Positions 1 to 6,734 of a stretch of 15,441 nt of DNA are shown one piece after another. Source of the stretch: JAOAFZ01 sp964407325 (GTDB lineage Bacteria; Patescibacteriota; Microgenomatia; UBA1406; GWC2-37-13); the NCBI GenBank assembly GCA_964407325.1, contig CAYOVA010000030.1:1-15441 (forward strand). Direction: 5' to 3'. Every line of letters begins with the position of its first letter. Position 1 is the stretch's first letter. A program made the position numbers and the translations under genes. The notes under the pieces are model-generated. The model ran no database searches, was not told where the DNA came from, and worked only from the letters and a program-made list of their open reading frames with translations.

Positions 1-215
1 GACTCACGCACCCCATTGACACCAGTCCTGGAACTGACTGGCATCATGTTAAAGTGCGTTCAAGAAATCTTGCACGAGTTGTGTTTTAAAAGCAATATGG
101 CTGAGGCGTTTTTTCACAAAAAGTACATACGGAATAAATATAGTTATGAGTGTAAGAAAAATGATTTTTCCTCGAAAGAAGTTGAAGAGAATCTCGTTAA
201 AGAAACGGTCGCGAG

Positions 216-250
216 GCAGGATCCGGAGAGATAAGGACTCCGGATCCTGC
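216..250. terminator. 13-bp perfect GC-rich hairpin without U-tract
   Basis: Positions 216-228 and 238-250 are perfect reverse complements (13 bp) around a 9-nt loop. It lies 31 nt beyond the stop of the minus-strand membrane-protein gene ending at 282, where a 3' hairpin would be expected. Neither strand has a T-run after the stem, so it may be a processing or stability hairpin rather than a classical intrinsic terminator. Similar GC-rich hairpins follow several other small genes in the window. Confidence 0.5.
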
Positions 251-281
251 AAGGTTCAACGGTTGCTTTGAGCGGAAGGCA

Positions 282-566
282 TCAGTGTGATTGTTGCTCT
301 TCTCGAGGACGTTTTGGCATTTTCTGCCGTGTTTGGGGATACTCTTGATGACGATCTTCGGTCTTTCCCCTTGCACGCTCGTTCATTGAAATTGCCGGGA
401 AAAGAAGTATTGCCAAAAGATAAGCCATGTAAATGGCTGGTTCCCATACATTTGCTGCAATAAATATGGTTACTCCTAATGCAGCTACTAAAACTAAGAC
501 TGGCATGCCATTCCCCTTTCCTGCTCCCCCGCAGGCTAAGCATTTGAACCTAGTTCGACTATACAT
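282..566 (-). CDS. Small two-helix membrane protein with N-terminal CxxCGG motif, unknown
   Basis: The 94-residue reading starts at the ATG at 566. It opens with a short polar segment holding C-L-A-C-G-G, a knuckle that could bind metal, followed by two hydrophobic stretches at about residues 21-38 and 43-59. The tail is very basic and charged. The two helices and the charged tail argue that this is a real membrane protein. The start is uncertain: the frame stays open upstream to 671, and an internal ATG at 503 is preceded by an AAAGGGG-like site, which would give a 74-residue form without the cysteines. A minus-strand TATACT box at 624-629 fits the 566 start. It is followed by the hairpin at 216-250. 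I do not recognise the family and assign no function. Confidence 0.5.
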   Translation of the reverse strand: MYSRTRFKCLACGGAGKGNGMPVLVLVAALGVTIFIAANVWEPAIYMAYLLAILLFPAISMNERARGKTEDRHQEYPQTRQKMPKRPREEQQSH

Positions 567-623
567 ATGTAATACATATATTGCAATAATAAATGTGTAA
601 GGATCTATATGAACTAAACCTAT

Positions 624-629
624 AGTATA
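624..629 (-). promoter_or_regulatory. -10 box for the 282-566 membrane protein
   Basis: Read on the minus strand this is TATACT, about 57 nt upstream of the ATG at 566. It lies back to back with the plus-strand extended -10 at 642-650, so the two divergent promoters share about 30 bp. I see no convincing -35. Confidence 0.35.
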
Positions 630-641
630 TTTATGCTTTTC

Positions 642-650
642 TGCTATAAT
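642..650 (+). promoter_or_regulatory. Extended -10 promoter (TGCTATAAT) for the 883 gene
   Basis: TGC followed directly by TATAAT is a strong extended -10. It would start transcription near 657 and give the gene at 883 an unusually long 5' leader of about 225 nt. The same TGCTATAAT or TGCTATACT string recurs before nrdR, the 6735 gene, the PduO gene and the 11227 gene. Confidence 0.6.
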
Positions 651-656
651 TACAGC

Positions 657-882
657 CTGTAGTTTTAGCACTGCACATTAAAAACCCGTGACAGACAGTC
701 TCAAGGACGGCATTGTGATGGAGAAGCAATAGAATTGTGCGTTTATGTTGAGGAATTCGCTTTTTGAAGACTAATTCCCGCATATATACCGCAGTTTCTC
801 CGCAGAATGCTGTCCTTGAGCAAGACAGTGCCCGAAAGGGTGTTCCTGGAGGGCGACATGCTCAAAAGGAAGGAGGCCAGAA
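657..882 (+). promoter_or_regulatory. Long structured 5' leader, candidate cis-regulatory RNA
   Basis: A 15-bp stem (700-714 with 806-820, one G-U) encloses an 8-bp stem (720-727 with 794-801, one G-U) and a short hairpin (752-757 with 773-778). Positions 777-804 match 14393-14420 of the cobalamin riboswitch at 25 of 28 bases. In both RNAs a GGAA...TTCC hairpin comes just before the block, and the CAGTTT arm of the block pairs with a different upstream sequence. I cannot find the rest of the cobalamin core here (no CCGCAAC...GGTAA, no clear B12 box). The leader ends at a strong AAGGAGG site (870-876), 6 nt before the ATG at 883. It could be a diverged riboswitch or another leader sharing a module. 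Confidence 0.5.
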
Positions 883-1605
883 ATGGCCAGGCAGCTTTTG
901 GAAGTCGTAGTGACCGGAACAAACATTGGCCCGCTGATGCTAATGGGGCGGAGCAACTACTCGCCCCACGCCAGGACGTTCTGGGTCTACCCCAGCGATG
1001 CCTGGCCGATTGCCCCGGCCTTCTGCGACAGGAGGCTGAGCGTGATTGGTGCCATAAACAGGCATCACCACGCCCTCACCTGGGGGAGCCCCCGCGATAT
1101 CGAAGACAGCTGTAAGGCTGTCGAAGATGCCGTGAACGGCCCCGCACTCGTCAGGATCCGGAAGGGACGCCTCAGCCCGCTGACCATTCAGCTGCTGGAC
1201 GTGCCCGGAAACAGCCAGCCGGCAACGGCAAGGCTGCACCTCTGGACCAACGAGGTGGAGTACAACGGTCAGGTCCTGCTGGACAACTCCCTGTGGAACA
1301 CCACCTGGAGGGCCCTCAGCCACCGCGACCCGTCGTACACCTACCTCTTCCTGACGACCGAGACCAACCCCGTGCAGTACCGCGAGACCCACAAGTTGAA
1401 CCGGTACGCGAAGAGCGAGCACGAGGGGTGGGCCCGGCAGTTCACGTACGAGACCACCATCGATACCACGGTCACCATGACTGTGGAGCAGAAGGAGTCC
1501 GGCCGCGAGCTGGTCAATGAGACCCAGGTGAAGTTCGAGCGGCGGTACCTCGAGGAGACGTACCAGCGCTCGCGCTGGAACACCTCGGAGGAGGACCTCT
1601 ACTAG
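883..1605 (+). CDS. Unknown 240-aa protein behind a structured leader
   Basis: The ATG at 883 is fixed by the AAGGAGG site 6 nt upstream. The predicted protein is soluble, without signal peptide or membrane helix. The middle (about residues 80-155) looks strand-rich. The C-terminal third (about residues 165-235) is dominated by Glu, Arg and Thr. It has several Trp residues (W34, W41, W67) and a run of three histidines near residue 62, but no motif I can tie to a family. Codon third positions are GC-rich, in contrast to nrdJ. A compact hairpin (1617-1629) follows the stop. The long leader with a block shared with a cobalamin riboswitch suggests ligand-controlled expression, but that is inference. 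Function unknown. Confidence 0.75.
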   Translation: MARQLLEVVVTGTNIGPLMLMGRSNYSPHARTFWVYPSDAWPIAPAFCDRRLSVIGAINRHHHALTWGSPRDIEDSCKAVEDAVNGPALVRIRKGRLSPLTIQLLDVPGNSQPATARLHLWTNEVEYNGQVLLDNSLWNTTWRALSHRDPSYTYLFLTTETNPVQYRETHKLNRYAKSEHEGWARQFTYETTIDTTVTMTVEQKESGRELVNETQVKFERRYLEETYQRSRWNTSEEDLY

Positions 1606-1616
1606 CCTTAGGGCAT

Positions 1617-1850
1617 CGAGCGACGCTCGGTTTGAGTAAGTTACGTTGTGTTTGCCTCGACTTTGGAGGCGCAGCTTATATCGCACCGAATGTAGCTGTA
1701 GAGCTACCGGTGTAGGTCCTTGAGTTGGCACGCGGACCTTCTGCGGTTTTGTCCTGATCTGCCCTGTCCTCTCACGCCTATCAAAGGCGTAACTGTCTTG
1801 CAGAGGTACGCGTGCAGGGTAGCCAATCTGGGCACCCTGCACGTTTTCAC
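1617..1850 (+). ncRNA. Candidate structured RNA, 3' of the 883 gene
   Basis: This stretch carries consecutive hairpins: 1617-1629 (CGAGC/GCTCG), a GCCTC/GAGGC stem near 1651-1668, ACCG-GTAGCT paired with AGCTAC-CGGT at about 1687-1713, AGGTCC/GGACCT near 1714-1740, and ACGCCT/AGGCGT near 1778-1794. It ends in the strong terminator at 1811-1847. No reading frame here has a ribosome site or plausible protein. It could be an independent small RNA or a long structured 3' UTR. I tested it by eye against tmRNA, RNase P RNA, SRP RNA and tRNA signatures and found none. The 5' end is unknown. Confidence 0.4.
1811..1847 (+). terminator. Strong intrinsic terminator
   Basis: Positions 1811-1820 pair perfectly with 1834-1843 (10 bp), with an inner GCC/GGC pairing, and TTTT follows. 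The T-run is on the plus side only, so it ends plus-strand transcription: either the 883 transcript or the candidate RNA before it. Confidence 0.8.
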
Positions 1851-1882
1851 ATCTTTGCTGTCTGTCACGGGAACCTTTCTTA

Positions 1883-1888
1883 TATAAT
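1883..1888 (+). promoter_or_regulatory. -10 box (TATAAT) for the 2008 gene
   Basis: A consensus TATAAT lies just after the terminator at 1811-1847 and about 120 nt before the GTG at 2008. The resulting leader contains a small ACTGA/TCAGT hairpin and the GC-rich palindrome CGTCGACGACG before the ribosome site. Confidence 0.5.
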
Positions 1889-2007
1889 ATTCCTACTATT
1901 GCACCGCGAACTGATGCTTCAGTGGATGAAGTTTCATATTTGCAGGGTAATGCGTACGTCGACGACGTGTCGGCGGCACAACCCAGCTGAAGGAAGGAGG
2001 CCCTTAC

Positions 2008-2394
2008 GTGAGTGAAGAGTCCATGGAAGAACGGTTTCGGTGGGCGGTGATGTACTGCCTCATCAGGAATCATGCCGGGACTGCTGCCCCCACCCTGCTG
2101 AAGCAGGTGAACAAGGTCCGACATTGTGGCAACTTGCGTGTACGCGATCTGGTCGTCTTCCTGCTGCGTTTCAAAGGGTCGATCGACCCCCGCCAGCAGA
2201 TCATCGCGGAGATCGCAGACCAGCTAACCCGCCAGCTCAACATGGCCGGCGCCTCCAGCGATCTTGCCCTCCAGGCCTGGCAGCAGGCTGCCGAGGTCAA
2301 GTATGGTGTGAGGAATCCCTTCAAGGCCGACCTCGCCTACCTGCAGGAGAAGCAGCAACAGCGCGCCCAACCGACCATGCTGCAGGCAGCCTGA
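2008..2394 (+). CDS. Unknown 128-aa helical protein
   Basis: The GTG start at 2008 is chosen because AAGGAGG (1994-2000) lies 7 nt upstream. The in-frame ATG five codons later has no such site. The protein looks almost entirely alpha-helical and soluble: amphipathic segments at about residues 6-35, 45-75 and 82-118, with a Gln-rich C-terminal end. The region around residues 60-76 has alternating charged and aliphatic residues as in a helical bundle. No catalytic or metal-binding motif is visible. Codon use is GC-rich like the 883 gene. It has its own promoter (1883) and a hairpin just after the stop shared with the convergent 2461-2664 gene, so it is probably monocistronic. Function unknown. 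Confidence 0.75.
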   Translation: MSEESMEERFRWAVMYCLIRNHAGTAAPTLLKQVNKVRHCGNLRVRDLVVFLLRFKGSIDPRQQIIAEIADQLTRQLNMAGASSDLALQAWQQAAEVKYGVRNPFKADLAYLQEKQQQRAQPTMLQAA

Positions 2395-2408
2395 GCACCC
2401 TACAAGAA

Positions 2409-2431
2409 GAGGGGCGGCACAGCCGCCCCTC
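2409..2431. terminator. GC hairpin between convergent genes
   Basis: Ten base pairs (2409-2418 with 2422-2431) around the 3-nt loop ACA, 15 nt after the stop of the 2008 gene and 30 nt beyond the stop of the minus-strand 2461 gene. There is no U-tract on either strand. It could serve both genes. Confidence 0.55.
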
Positions 2432-2460
2432 ACTAACATCCGGCGAGCAGTGGGTCGAAG

Positions 2461-2664
2461 TTACCGGTGGACAACTACCTTTAGGGTGTAGCCCTCCTCA
2501 TCGTTGCCGAAGAGATGGAGTTCTAACGTTCGTCCCGTCGTTCCCAGTCCGCGTCTCAACGTCTGAATCTCCTCCTCCGTTAGTTTCCTCGAAAGTTCAT
2601 ACTCTAGGGTCGCACCTTGACCTTTGGGCAACTTCCAAATATCCTCGCGGATAGCCTCGAACAT
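2461..2664 (-). CDS. Unknown 67-aa acidic/basic alpha-beta protein
   Basis: The ATG at 2664 is preceded on the minus strand by GGGGAG at a spacing of about 6 nt, which supports this start. The protein is short and soluble, with a likely helix at residues 1-10, a strand near 18-24, a helix at 29-39 (T-E-E-E-I start) and two strands at about 46-52 and 58-66, suggestive of a small alpha/beta fold. No motif is recognised. A TATACT box at 2711-2716 (minus) fits as promoter. It converges on the 2008 gene and shares its hairpin. Regular predicted structure, ribosome site and promoter together make it likely real. Confidence 0.6.
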   Translation of the reverse strand: MFEAIREDIWKLPKGQGATLEYELSRKLTEEEIQTLRRGLGTTGRTLELHLFGNDEEGYTLKVVVHR

Positions 2665-2897
2665 AACAGCTCCCCTTTCACTTACCTACTGCCACACTAG
2701 CGTGTCGTATAGTATACCCCCTCCGCTCCCCATCCATCCTTGTATTCCCGATCACAAAATTTCAGCTACTCGTATTTTCACACCTTTTTCTTACGGCCTA
2801 AAATATTGCTTCTGTTCACTCCTTTTTTCTTATTTTTCCTTCACAAAAATCCCTTATATTGCCCCAACAGCCCGACCACAACAATGATATAGTTTGA
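2665..2897. other. Pyrimidine-rich intergenic stretch
   Basis: No convincing gene. The plus strand is strongly pyrimidine-biased, with many TTTTTC and CCC runs from 2700 to 2870. The one open frame here, on the plus strand, has no ribosome site and a low-complexity Ser/Pro/Tyr-rich product. The minus-strand promoter for the 67-aa gene (2711-2716) and the plus-strand nrdR promoter lie at its two ends. Confidence 0.5.
2711..2716 (-). promoter_or_regulatory. -10 box for the 67-aa gene
   Basis: On the minus strand this reads TATACT, within GGGTATACTATA, about 47 nt upstream of the ATG at 2664. Confidence 0.4.
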
Positions 2898-2927
2898 TTG
2901 GCTTTTTACCGGTTGAAATGCTATAAT
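2898..2927 (+). promoter_or_regulatory. nrdR promoter (TTGGCT - 18 bp - TATAAT, extended -10)
   Basis: TATAAT at 2922-2927 is preceded by TGC at 2919-2921, and TTGGCT sits 18 bp upstream. The start codon of nrdR is 31 nt past the -10. AT-rich CTATAT repeats at 2935-2940 and 2953-2958 lie between promoter and gene and could be degenerate NrdR boxes, but the match to the published 16-bp palindrome is too poor to call. Confidence 0.6.
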
Positions 2928-2958
2928 TAGTGTTCTATATTAGCAATAGACCCTATAT

Positions 2959-3405
2959 ATGAAGTGTATTTTTTGCAAGCACGACACAACAGATGTAATT
3001 GAAACACGGGTCCAGGAAGAGGGGACGACGATTAGACGTCGACGCCAATGCCCAGGATGCGGAAAGCGGTTCACTACCTATGAACGGGTGGAGGACAGTC
3101 CCGTTCTGGTCATTAAGCGCGACGGTCGCCGCGAACGGTTTGCAGGGGAGAAACTCAGAAACGGGATCATCAAAGCGGTAGGGAAGACAACCGTTACCGC
3201 CGACCAGGTAGATGAGATTGTTTCAGGCTTGTACAACGACCTGCTTACCCAAGGGAAACAGGAGATTTCAAGTACCGAGATAGGGACAATGGTTGCAGCA
3301 CGTTTGAAAAAGATCGACAAAGTGGCTTATATTCGGTTTGCCTCGGTGTTCCGCCGCTTTGTTGATGTTGAAGAGTTTGAAAAGGAACTAAAAAAGCTCG
3401 TTTAA
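2959..3405 (+). CDS. nrdR: Transcriptional repressor NrdR
   Basis: NrdR senses ATP/dATP levels and represses ribonucleotide reductase genes. The 148-residue length and full-length layout match the family. The N-terminal zinc ribbon has C3-x2-C6 and C31-x2-C34, followed by the Arg-rich stretch at about residues 26-37 used in DNA contact. The ATP-cone spans about residues 49-139, with V-I-K-R-D-G-R at its start and the typical I-R-F-A-S-V-F-R-R-F near 125. The ATG at 2959 is the only sensible start because it gives the canonical M-K-C beginning. There is no Shine-Dalgarno site. It lies 158 nt upstream of nrdJ on the same strand, and its stop codon falls inside the first stem of the nrdJ leader element. 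NrdJ lacks an ATP-cone of its own. Confidence 0.97.
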   Translation: MKCIFCKHDTTDVIETRVQEEGTTIRRRRQCPGCGKRFTTYERVEDSPVLVIKRDGRRERFAGEKLRNGIIKAVGKTTVTADQVDEIVSGLYNDLLTQGKQEISSTEIGTMVAARLKKIDKVAYIRFASVFRRFVDVEEFEKELKKLV

Positions 3406-3537
3406 AATTTGATACTTTGCAAAGTAGAATACCGTTTGGGAATGAGCCCAGAGGGTCCCGTTCGCCATAAGCGAACGGGGGTGGCTACAGCGATTGGACA
3501 AACGGTATTATGCAAATCCAAGAGATCAAATTTTAAA
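3401..3537 (+). promoter_or_regulatory. Structured RNA leader of nrdJ, candidate nrdJ-associated regulatory RNA
   Basis: A long closed structure is visible: 3401-3413 pairs perfectly with 3525-3537 (13 bp), 3416-3421 with 3511-3516 (6 bp), 3428-3438 with 3499-3509 (11 bp), then 3445-3448 with 3483-3486, capped by a 9-bp hairpin 3457-3465/3471-3479 with loop CATAA. The nrdR stop codon lies within the first stem, so ribosomes finishing nrdR would open it. The structure ends 26 nt before the nrdJ start, and there is no T-run. A structured RNA class called the nrdJ motif is known upstream of class II reductase genes; I infer a possible relation from position only and cannot match its consensus here. 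It lacks the standard cobalamin riboswitch core. Confidence 0.7.
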
Positions 3538-3563
3538 TACTGATTATTATTTCATTTACACAT

Positions 3564-6011
3564 ATGAAACTTTCGGGTGTTTCAGAAAAGGTCTTTTTAG
3601 ACCGCTACGCATTAAAAGACAAAGAAGGAAAAGCAATTGAAAAGACTCCTGACGAAATGTGGAAGCGTGTCGCCAAGGCTGTGGCTGCCATCGAAAAAAA
3701 GCCGGCACAGAAAAAGTGGGAAAAGGCTTTTTATGAGGCAATGAGAGACTTTAAGTACATTCCCGGTGGCCGTATTCTTGCTGGCGCTGGAACTGGCTTT
3801 AATGTTACTTTTTATAACTGTTTTGTTATTCCTTCACCACGCGATTCTCGCGGCGGTATTTTAGACTCGCTGCGCAATATGATCGAAATCATGGCTCGCG
3901 GAGGAGGCGTTGGTATCAACATTTCATCACTCCGCCCACGTGGAGCACGTGTCCGCAAAGTAAATGGATTCAGTTCCGGTCCCTGTAACTGGGCGGAGAT
4001 GTTTTCACTTGCCACAAAAGACATTATTCAGCAAGGTGGAACACGCCGAGGAGCTCTTATGCTTATGCTTCACGACTGGCATCCAGACGTTGAAGAATTC
4101 ATTACCGTAAAAGAAGATCTTTCACGTATTAACGGCGCAAACCTTTCAGTTTGTGTCTCAGACAAGTTTATGGAAGCTGTCAAGAAAGACGCCGACTGGC
4201 CATTGCTCTTCCCCGATATCGATGATCCAGACTACGACGAAATGTGGGATGGCGATATTGAAGCCTGGAAGAAGATGGGAAAGAAAGTAGTTGTTCATAA
4301 AGTCGTAAAGGCTGCAGAAATCTGGGACTTAATCGCAAAAGCAGCATGGAGATCAGCTGAACCAGGACTTGTATTCATGGAACGCTACAACAAGATGCAT
4401 AATAATTACTATTGGAACAGGATAAACTGCGTAAATCCATGCGGCGAAGAGGGACTTCCACCATGGGGTGTCTGTAACCTCGGTTCCATCAACCTCAATG
4501 CACTTGTAAAAGGCGACAACATCGAAGAAGCAGCAGAATTTGATTTTGAGGCACTCAAGACACTCGTTCATTCTGCAGTTCGGTTCCAGGACAACGTAGT
4601 AGATATGGACCCATATGTTTTCCCGGGAATCAAAAAGACCCAGCTTGAAGGAGAACGTAGAATTGGACTCGGAACTATGGGACTGGGAGATACGCTTATT
4701 AGACTCCACCTCCGCTATGGATCAGACGAAGCAAACAAATTTATTGAAAAGGTCTATAAGCTTATTGCTCATGAAGCCTATCGCGCATCTGTTGATGTTG
4801 CCGTCGAAAAGGGTTCATTCGGAAAGTACGATGGCGAAAAGTTTGTAAAGTCAGGCTTTATGAAAACCATGCCTGAAGATATTCGTGAAGCAGTCCGCAC
4901 CAAAGGAATCCGCAATTCAGTAATTCTGATGCAGGCTCCCACCGGATCTACTTCACTGATGGCAGGAACTACCTCAGGTATCGAACCTGTCTATGAATTC
5001 GAGTTTATCCGTCGTGATCGCCTGGGTGAACATGCAATCCGCCATTACCTGTATGACCAGTGGTATGCCAATCATAAAGAAGAAATGGAAGCGGGAACCA
5101 TCAAAAGACCGGATTTCTTTGTCTCAGCCAACGATTTAACACCGGAAGATCATGTTCTGGTACAGGCAGTAATCCAGAAGTATGTTGACGCATCAATCTC
5201 AAAGACGGTAAATGCACCAACAACCCATACGGTGGAAGATGTAAAGAGACTCTATACACTGGCCTACGAGCATGGACTCAAGGGAATTGCCTATATGCGT
5301 GACGGATCACGTGCAGGTGTACTATCCCGTGTTGAAGAACCAAAGAAAGAAGAAGTCAAAGCAGATACCAGGCCACAGCCTGTTGTAATGCCTCGCCCGA
5401 TGGTTGTTCATGGTTCAACCTATCGTATGCATACTCCAGTAGGAACTGCATATATAACCATCAACACCAACGAAGAAGATGAACCGCTGGAAGTATTTAT
5501 CAACCTGGGAAAAGCAGGAACAGATGTCTACGCCATGGCCGAAGGTCTTGGACGTGTTATCTCACTCTTCCTAAGAGTCAATTCAAATCTGCCGCCCATG
5601 GAACGGGTAAAGAAGGTTATTGATGATCTGGCCGGAATCGGCGGCGGAAACGCCATGGGTTTCGGAAAAGACCGCGTCAAAAGTCTACCGGACGCTATTT
5701 CCAAAGTACTGACGATGCATTTTGTCCAGCGTGAAAAAGAAAAGAAATTACATGAAGGCGCAACTGCAGCAAACGGAAATGGAAACGGACATAGTGATGG
5801 AGCCGCTATCGAAGCTGATACCAGCTATACCGCGCCTCAGCTGTCCTCATCCGTTGAGCAGCCAGCATTGATGAAAGAAGCCGTTGGAAGCGAAGCCGTT
5901 ACTACCAAGTCAAAGGCAGTATTTGATATCTGCCCCGACTGCGGACAAGCATTGTTAGCCCATGAAGAAGGATGTAAGAAGTGTTATGGATGCGGATTTA
6001 GTGCGTGTTAA
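3564..6011 (+). CDS. nrdJ: Adenosylcobalamin-dependent (class II) ribonucleoside-diphosphate reductase
   Basis: It reduces ribonucleotides to deoxyribonucleotides using a thiyl radical made from adenosylcobalamin, without oxygen or a second subunit. The 815 residues show the ten-stranded barrel signatures: redox cysteine C86 in Y-N-C-F-V-I, the active-site N291-x-C293-x-E295 (N-P-C-G-E), the partner cysteine C304 in G-V-C-N-L-G-S, and the phosphate-binding P459-T-G-S-T-S. The C-terminus has a cysteine cluster (C790, C793, C804, C807, C810, C815) ending C-x4-C, as in long NrdJ enzymes, where it re-reduces the active site. There is no N-terminal ATP-cone. A low-complexity Asn/Gly linker lies near residues 735-745. 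The ATG at 3564 has no ribosome site. It is downstream of nrdR with a structured leader and followed by a terminator. The adenosyltransferase at 7824 could supply its cofactor. Confidence 0.97.
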   Translation: MKLSGVSEKVFLDRYALKDKEGKAIEKTPDEMWKRVAKAVAAIEKKPAQKKWEKAFYEAMRDFKYIPGGRILAGAGTGFNVTFYNCFVIPSPRDSRGGILDSLRNMIEIMARGGGVGINISSLRPRGARVRKVNGFSSGPCNWAEMFSLATKDIIQQGGTRRGALMLMLHDWHPDVEEFITVKEDLSRINGANLSVCVSDKFMEAVKKDADWPLLFPDIDDPDYDEMWDGDIEAWKKMGKKVVVHKVVKAAEIWDLIAKAAWRSAEPGLVFMERYNKMHNNYYWNRINCVNPCGEEGLPPWGVCNLGSINLNALVKGDNIEEAAEFDFEALKTLVHSAVRFQDNVVDMDPYVFPGIKKTQLEGERRIGLGTMGLGDTLIRLHLRYGSDEANKFIEKVYKLIAHEAYRASVDVAVEKGSFGKYDGEKFVKSGFMKTMPEDIREAVRTKGIRNSVILMQAPTGSTSLMAGTTSGIEPVYEFEFIRRDRLGEHAIRHYLYDQWYANHKEEMEAGTIKRPDFFVSANDLTPEDHVLVQAVIQKYVDASISKTVNAPTTHTVEDVKRLYTLAYEHGLKGIAYMRDGSRAGVLSRVEEPKKEEVKADTRPQPVVMPRPMVVHGSTYRMHTPVGTAYITINTNEEDEPLEVFINLGKAGTDVYAMAEGLGRVISLFLRVNSNLPPMERVKKVIDDLAGIGGGNAMGFGKDRVKSLPDAISKVLTMHFVQREKEKKLHEGATAANGNGNGHSDGAAIEADTSYTAPQLSSSVEQPALMKEAVGSEAVTTKSKAVFDICPDCGQALLAHEEGCKKCYGCGFSAC

Positions 6012-6056
6012 TTTAGACTCATCTTTTATATAAGTTGAGGAATGCCAATCAGCAAG

Positions 6057-6104
6057 GCCTCCTGAGCCACTACGAAAGTAGTAGTTACGGGAGGCTTTGT
6101 TGTT
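6057..6104 (+). terminator. Intrinsic terminator of nrdJ
   Basis: GCCTCC (6057-6062) pairs with GGAGGC (6090-6095), enclosing a second CTAC/GTAG hairpin, followed by TTTGTTGTT. It lies 46 nt after the nrdJ stop. Confidence 0.75.
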
Positions 6105-6188
6105 GAGTAGGAATCTGCTTCCGTCTCCATTTTCTTACGTCTCTGCTATCTCTCCTGCGCTTCTGCCCGTTCTCACCATGACAGGCAG

Positions 6189-6214
6189 AGCGGGGATGGA
6201 CAACCATCCCCGCT
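6189..6214. terminator. 11-bp GC hairpin downstream of the 6252 gene
   Basis: 6189-6199 pairs perfectly with 6204-6214 around the loop ACAA, 38 nt beyond the stop of the minus-strand gene ending at 6252. No U-tract follows on either strand. Confidence 0.5.
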
Positions 6215-6251
6215 CACAGTAAACACATCCCGCTTTCCCAGAAGAAGTCCG

Positions 6252-6602
6252 CTAGATCAGTTCAAGAATGCCGTACAGAGCTATCCCAACACCTGCACAA
6301 AGCACCCAGATTTCTCCTCTCCCTCGTCGAAGTGCCAGGGAAAAAAAATCCCATCGACCTGGCGTAAGGTTCCAATCGGTCTTTATTACCTCGGGCTTTA
6401 AATATATCATTCGCAGCCAGGCCTGGCGTGCCATACTGATTCCGACGGCTATGCTACACCCGCCCAACAACACCCGCAGTTGAGGGAAGGATTGACTTTG
6501 GAAGATAGCCCATCCTATCATCCCCGCACATCCCAGGTGTACCAGAAACAGCAGAAAAAACTCCATCCTCTGCAACAGGGTATTGGGTCGAAGGCCTTTC
6601 AT
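6252..6602 (-). CDS. Small three-helix membrane protein, unknown
   Basis: The ATG at 6602 is preferred over the GTG at 6605, because AGGAG on the minus strand then has a spacing of 6 nt rather than 3. The 116-residue protein has three hydrophobic segments at about residues 14-34, 42-60 and 96-115. A basic, aromatic segment between the second and third (R-P, W-D, R-R-G-R-G) probably faces the cytoplasm by the positive-inside rule. There is no signal peptide beyond the first helix and no family motif. It is divergent from the 6735 gene, with about 130 bp between the starts, and is followed by the hairpin at 6189-6214. Function unknown. Confidence 0.65.
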   Translation of the reverse strand: MKGLRPNTLLQRMEFFLLFLVHLGCAGMIGWAIFQSQSFPQLRVLLGGCSIAVGISMARQAWLRMIYLKPEVIKTDWNLTPGRWDFFSLALRRGRGEIWVLCAGVGIALYGILELI

Positions 6603-6677
6603 CACGGACTCCTTTCACTGACAAACAGTTGATTACCGCCCCCAGTGTATCACCTTTTCTGTACAACATCTATAACT

Positions 6678-6686
6678 TGCTATACT
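6678..6686 (+). promoter_or_regulatory. Extended -10 promoter (TGCTATACT) for the 6735 gene
   Basis: TTGCTATACT lies 48 nt before the ATG at 6735. It is identical over ten bases to the box before the adenosyltransferase gene at 7808-7817. Confidence 0.6.
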
Positions 6687-6734
6687 TCACCAAGACCGAT
6701 GTGGAAGATTCGTTAAAACCAACAGGAGGACACC

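Noticed and set aside
1..234. Open frame on the plus strand from the left edge to a stop at 232-234, possibly the end of a gene
   Set aside because: No ribosome site, no recognisable domain, mixed composition, and its stop lies in the loop of the 216-250 hairpin. It could be a partial gene, but the evidence is too weak.
940..2124. 394-codon minus-strand frame
   Set aside because: It is antisense to the GC-rich 883 gene, crosses the 1811-1847 terminator and the 2008 gene start, and has no ribosome site. Its length is explained by GC-rich codon bias of the opposite strand.
2624..2887. 87-codon plus-strand frame in the pyrimidine-rich spacer
   Set aside because: Low-complexity product, no ribosome site, overlaps the start of the better-supported minus-strand gene.
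2935..2962. CTATAT repeats before nrdR as NrdR boxes
   Set aside because: Only part of the known 16-bp palindrome is matched, and the 18-bp spacing is not typical, so I did not call operators.
3478..3494. GGGTGGCTACAGCG resembling the T-box AGGGTGGNACCGCG
   Set aside because: The match is partial, there is no terminator/antiterminator pair, and a T-box before a ribonucleotide reductase would make little sense.
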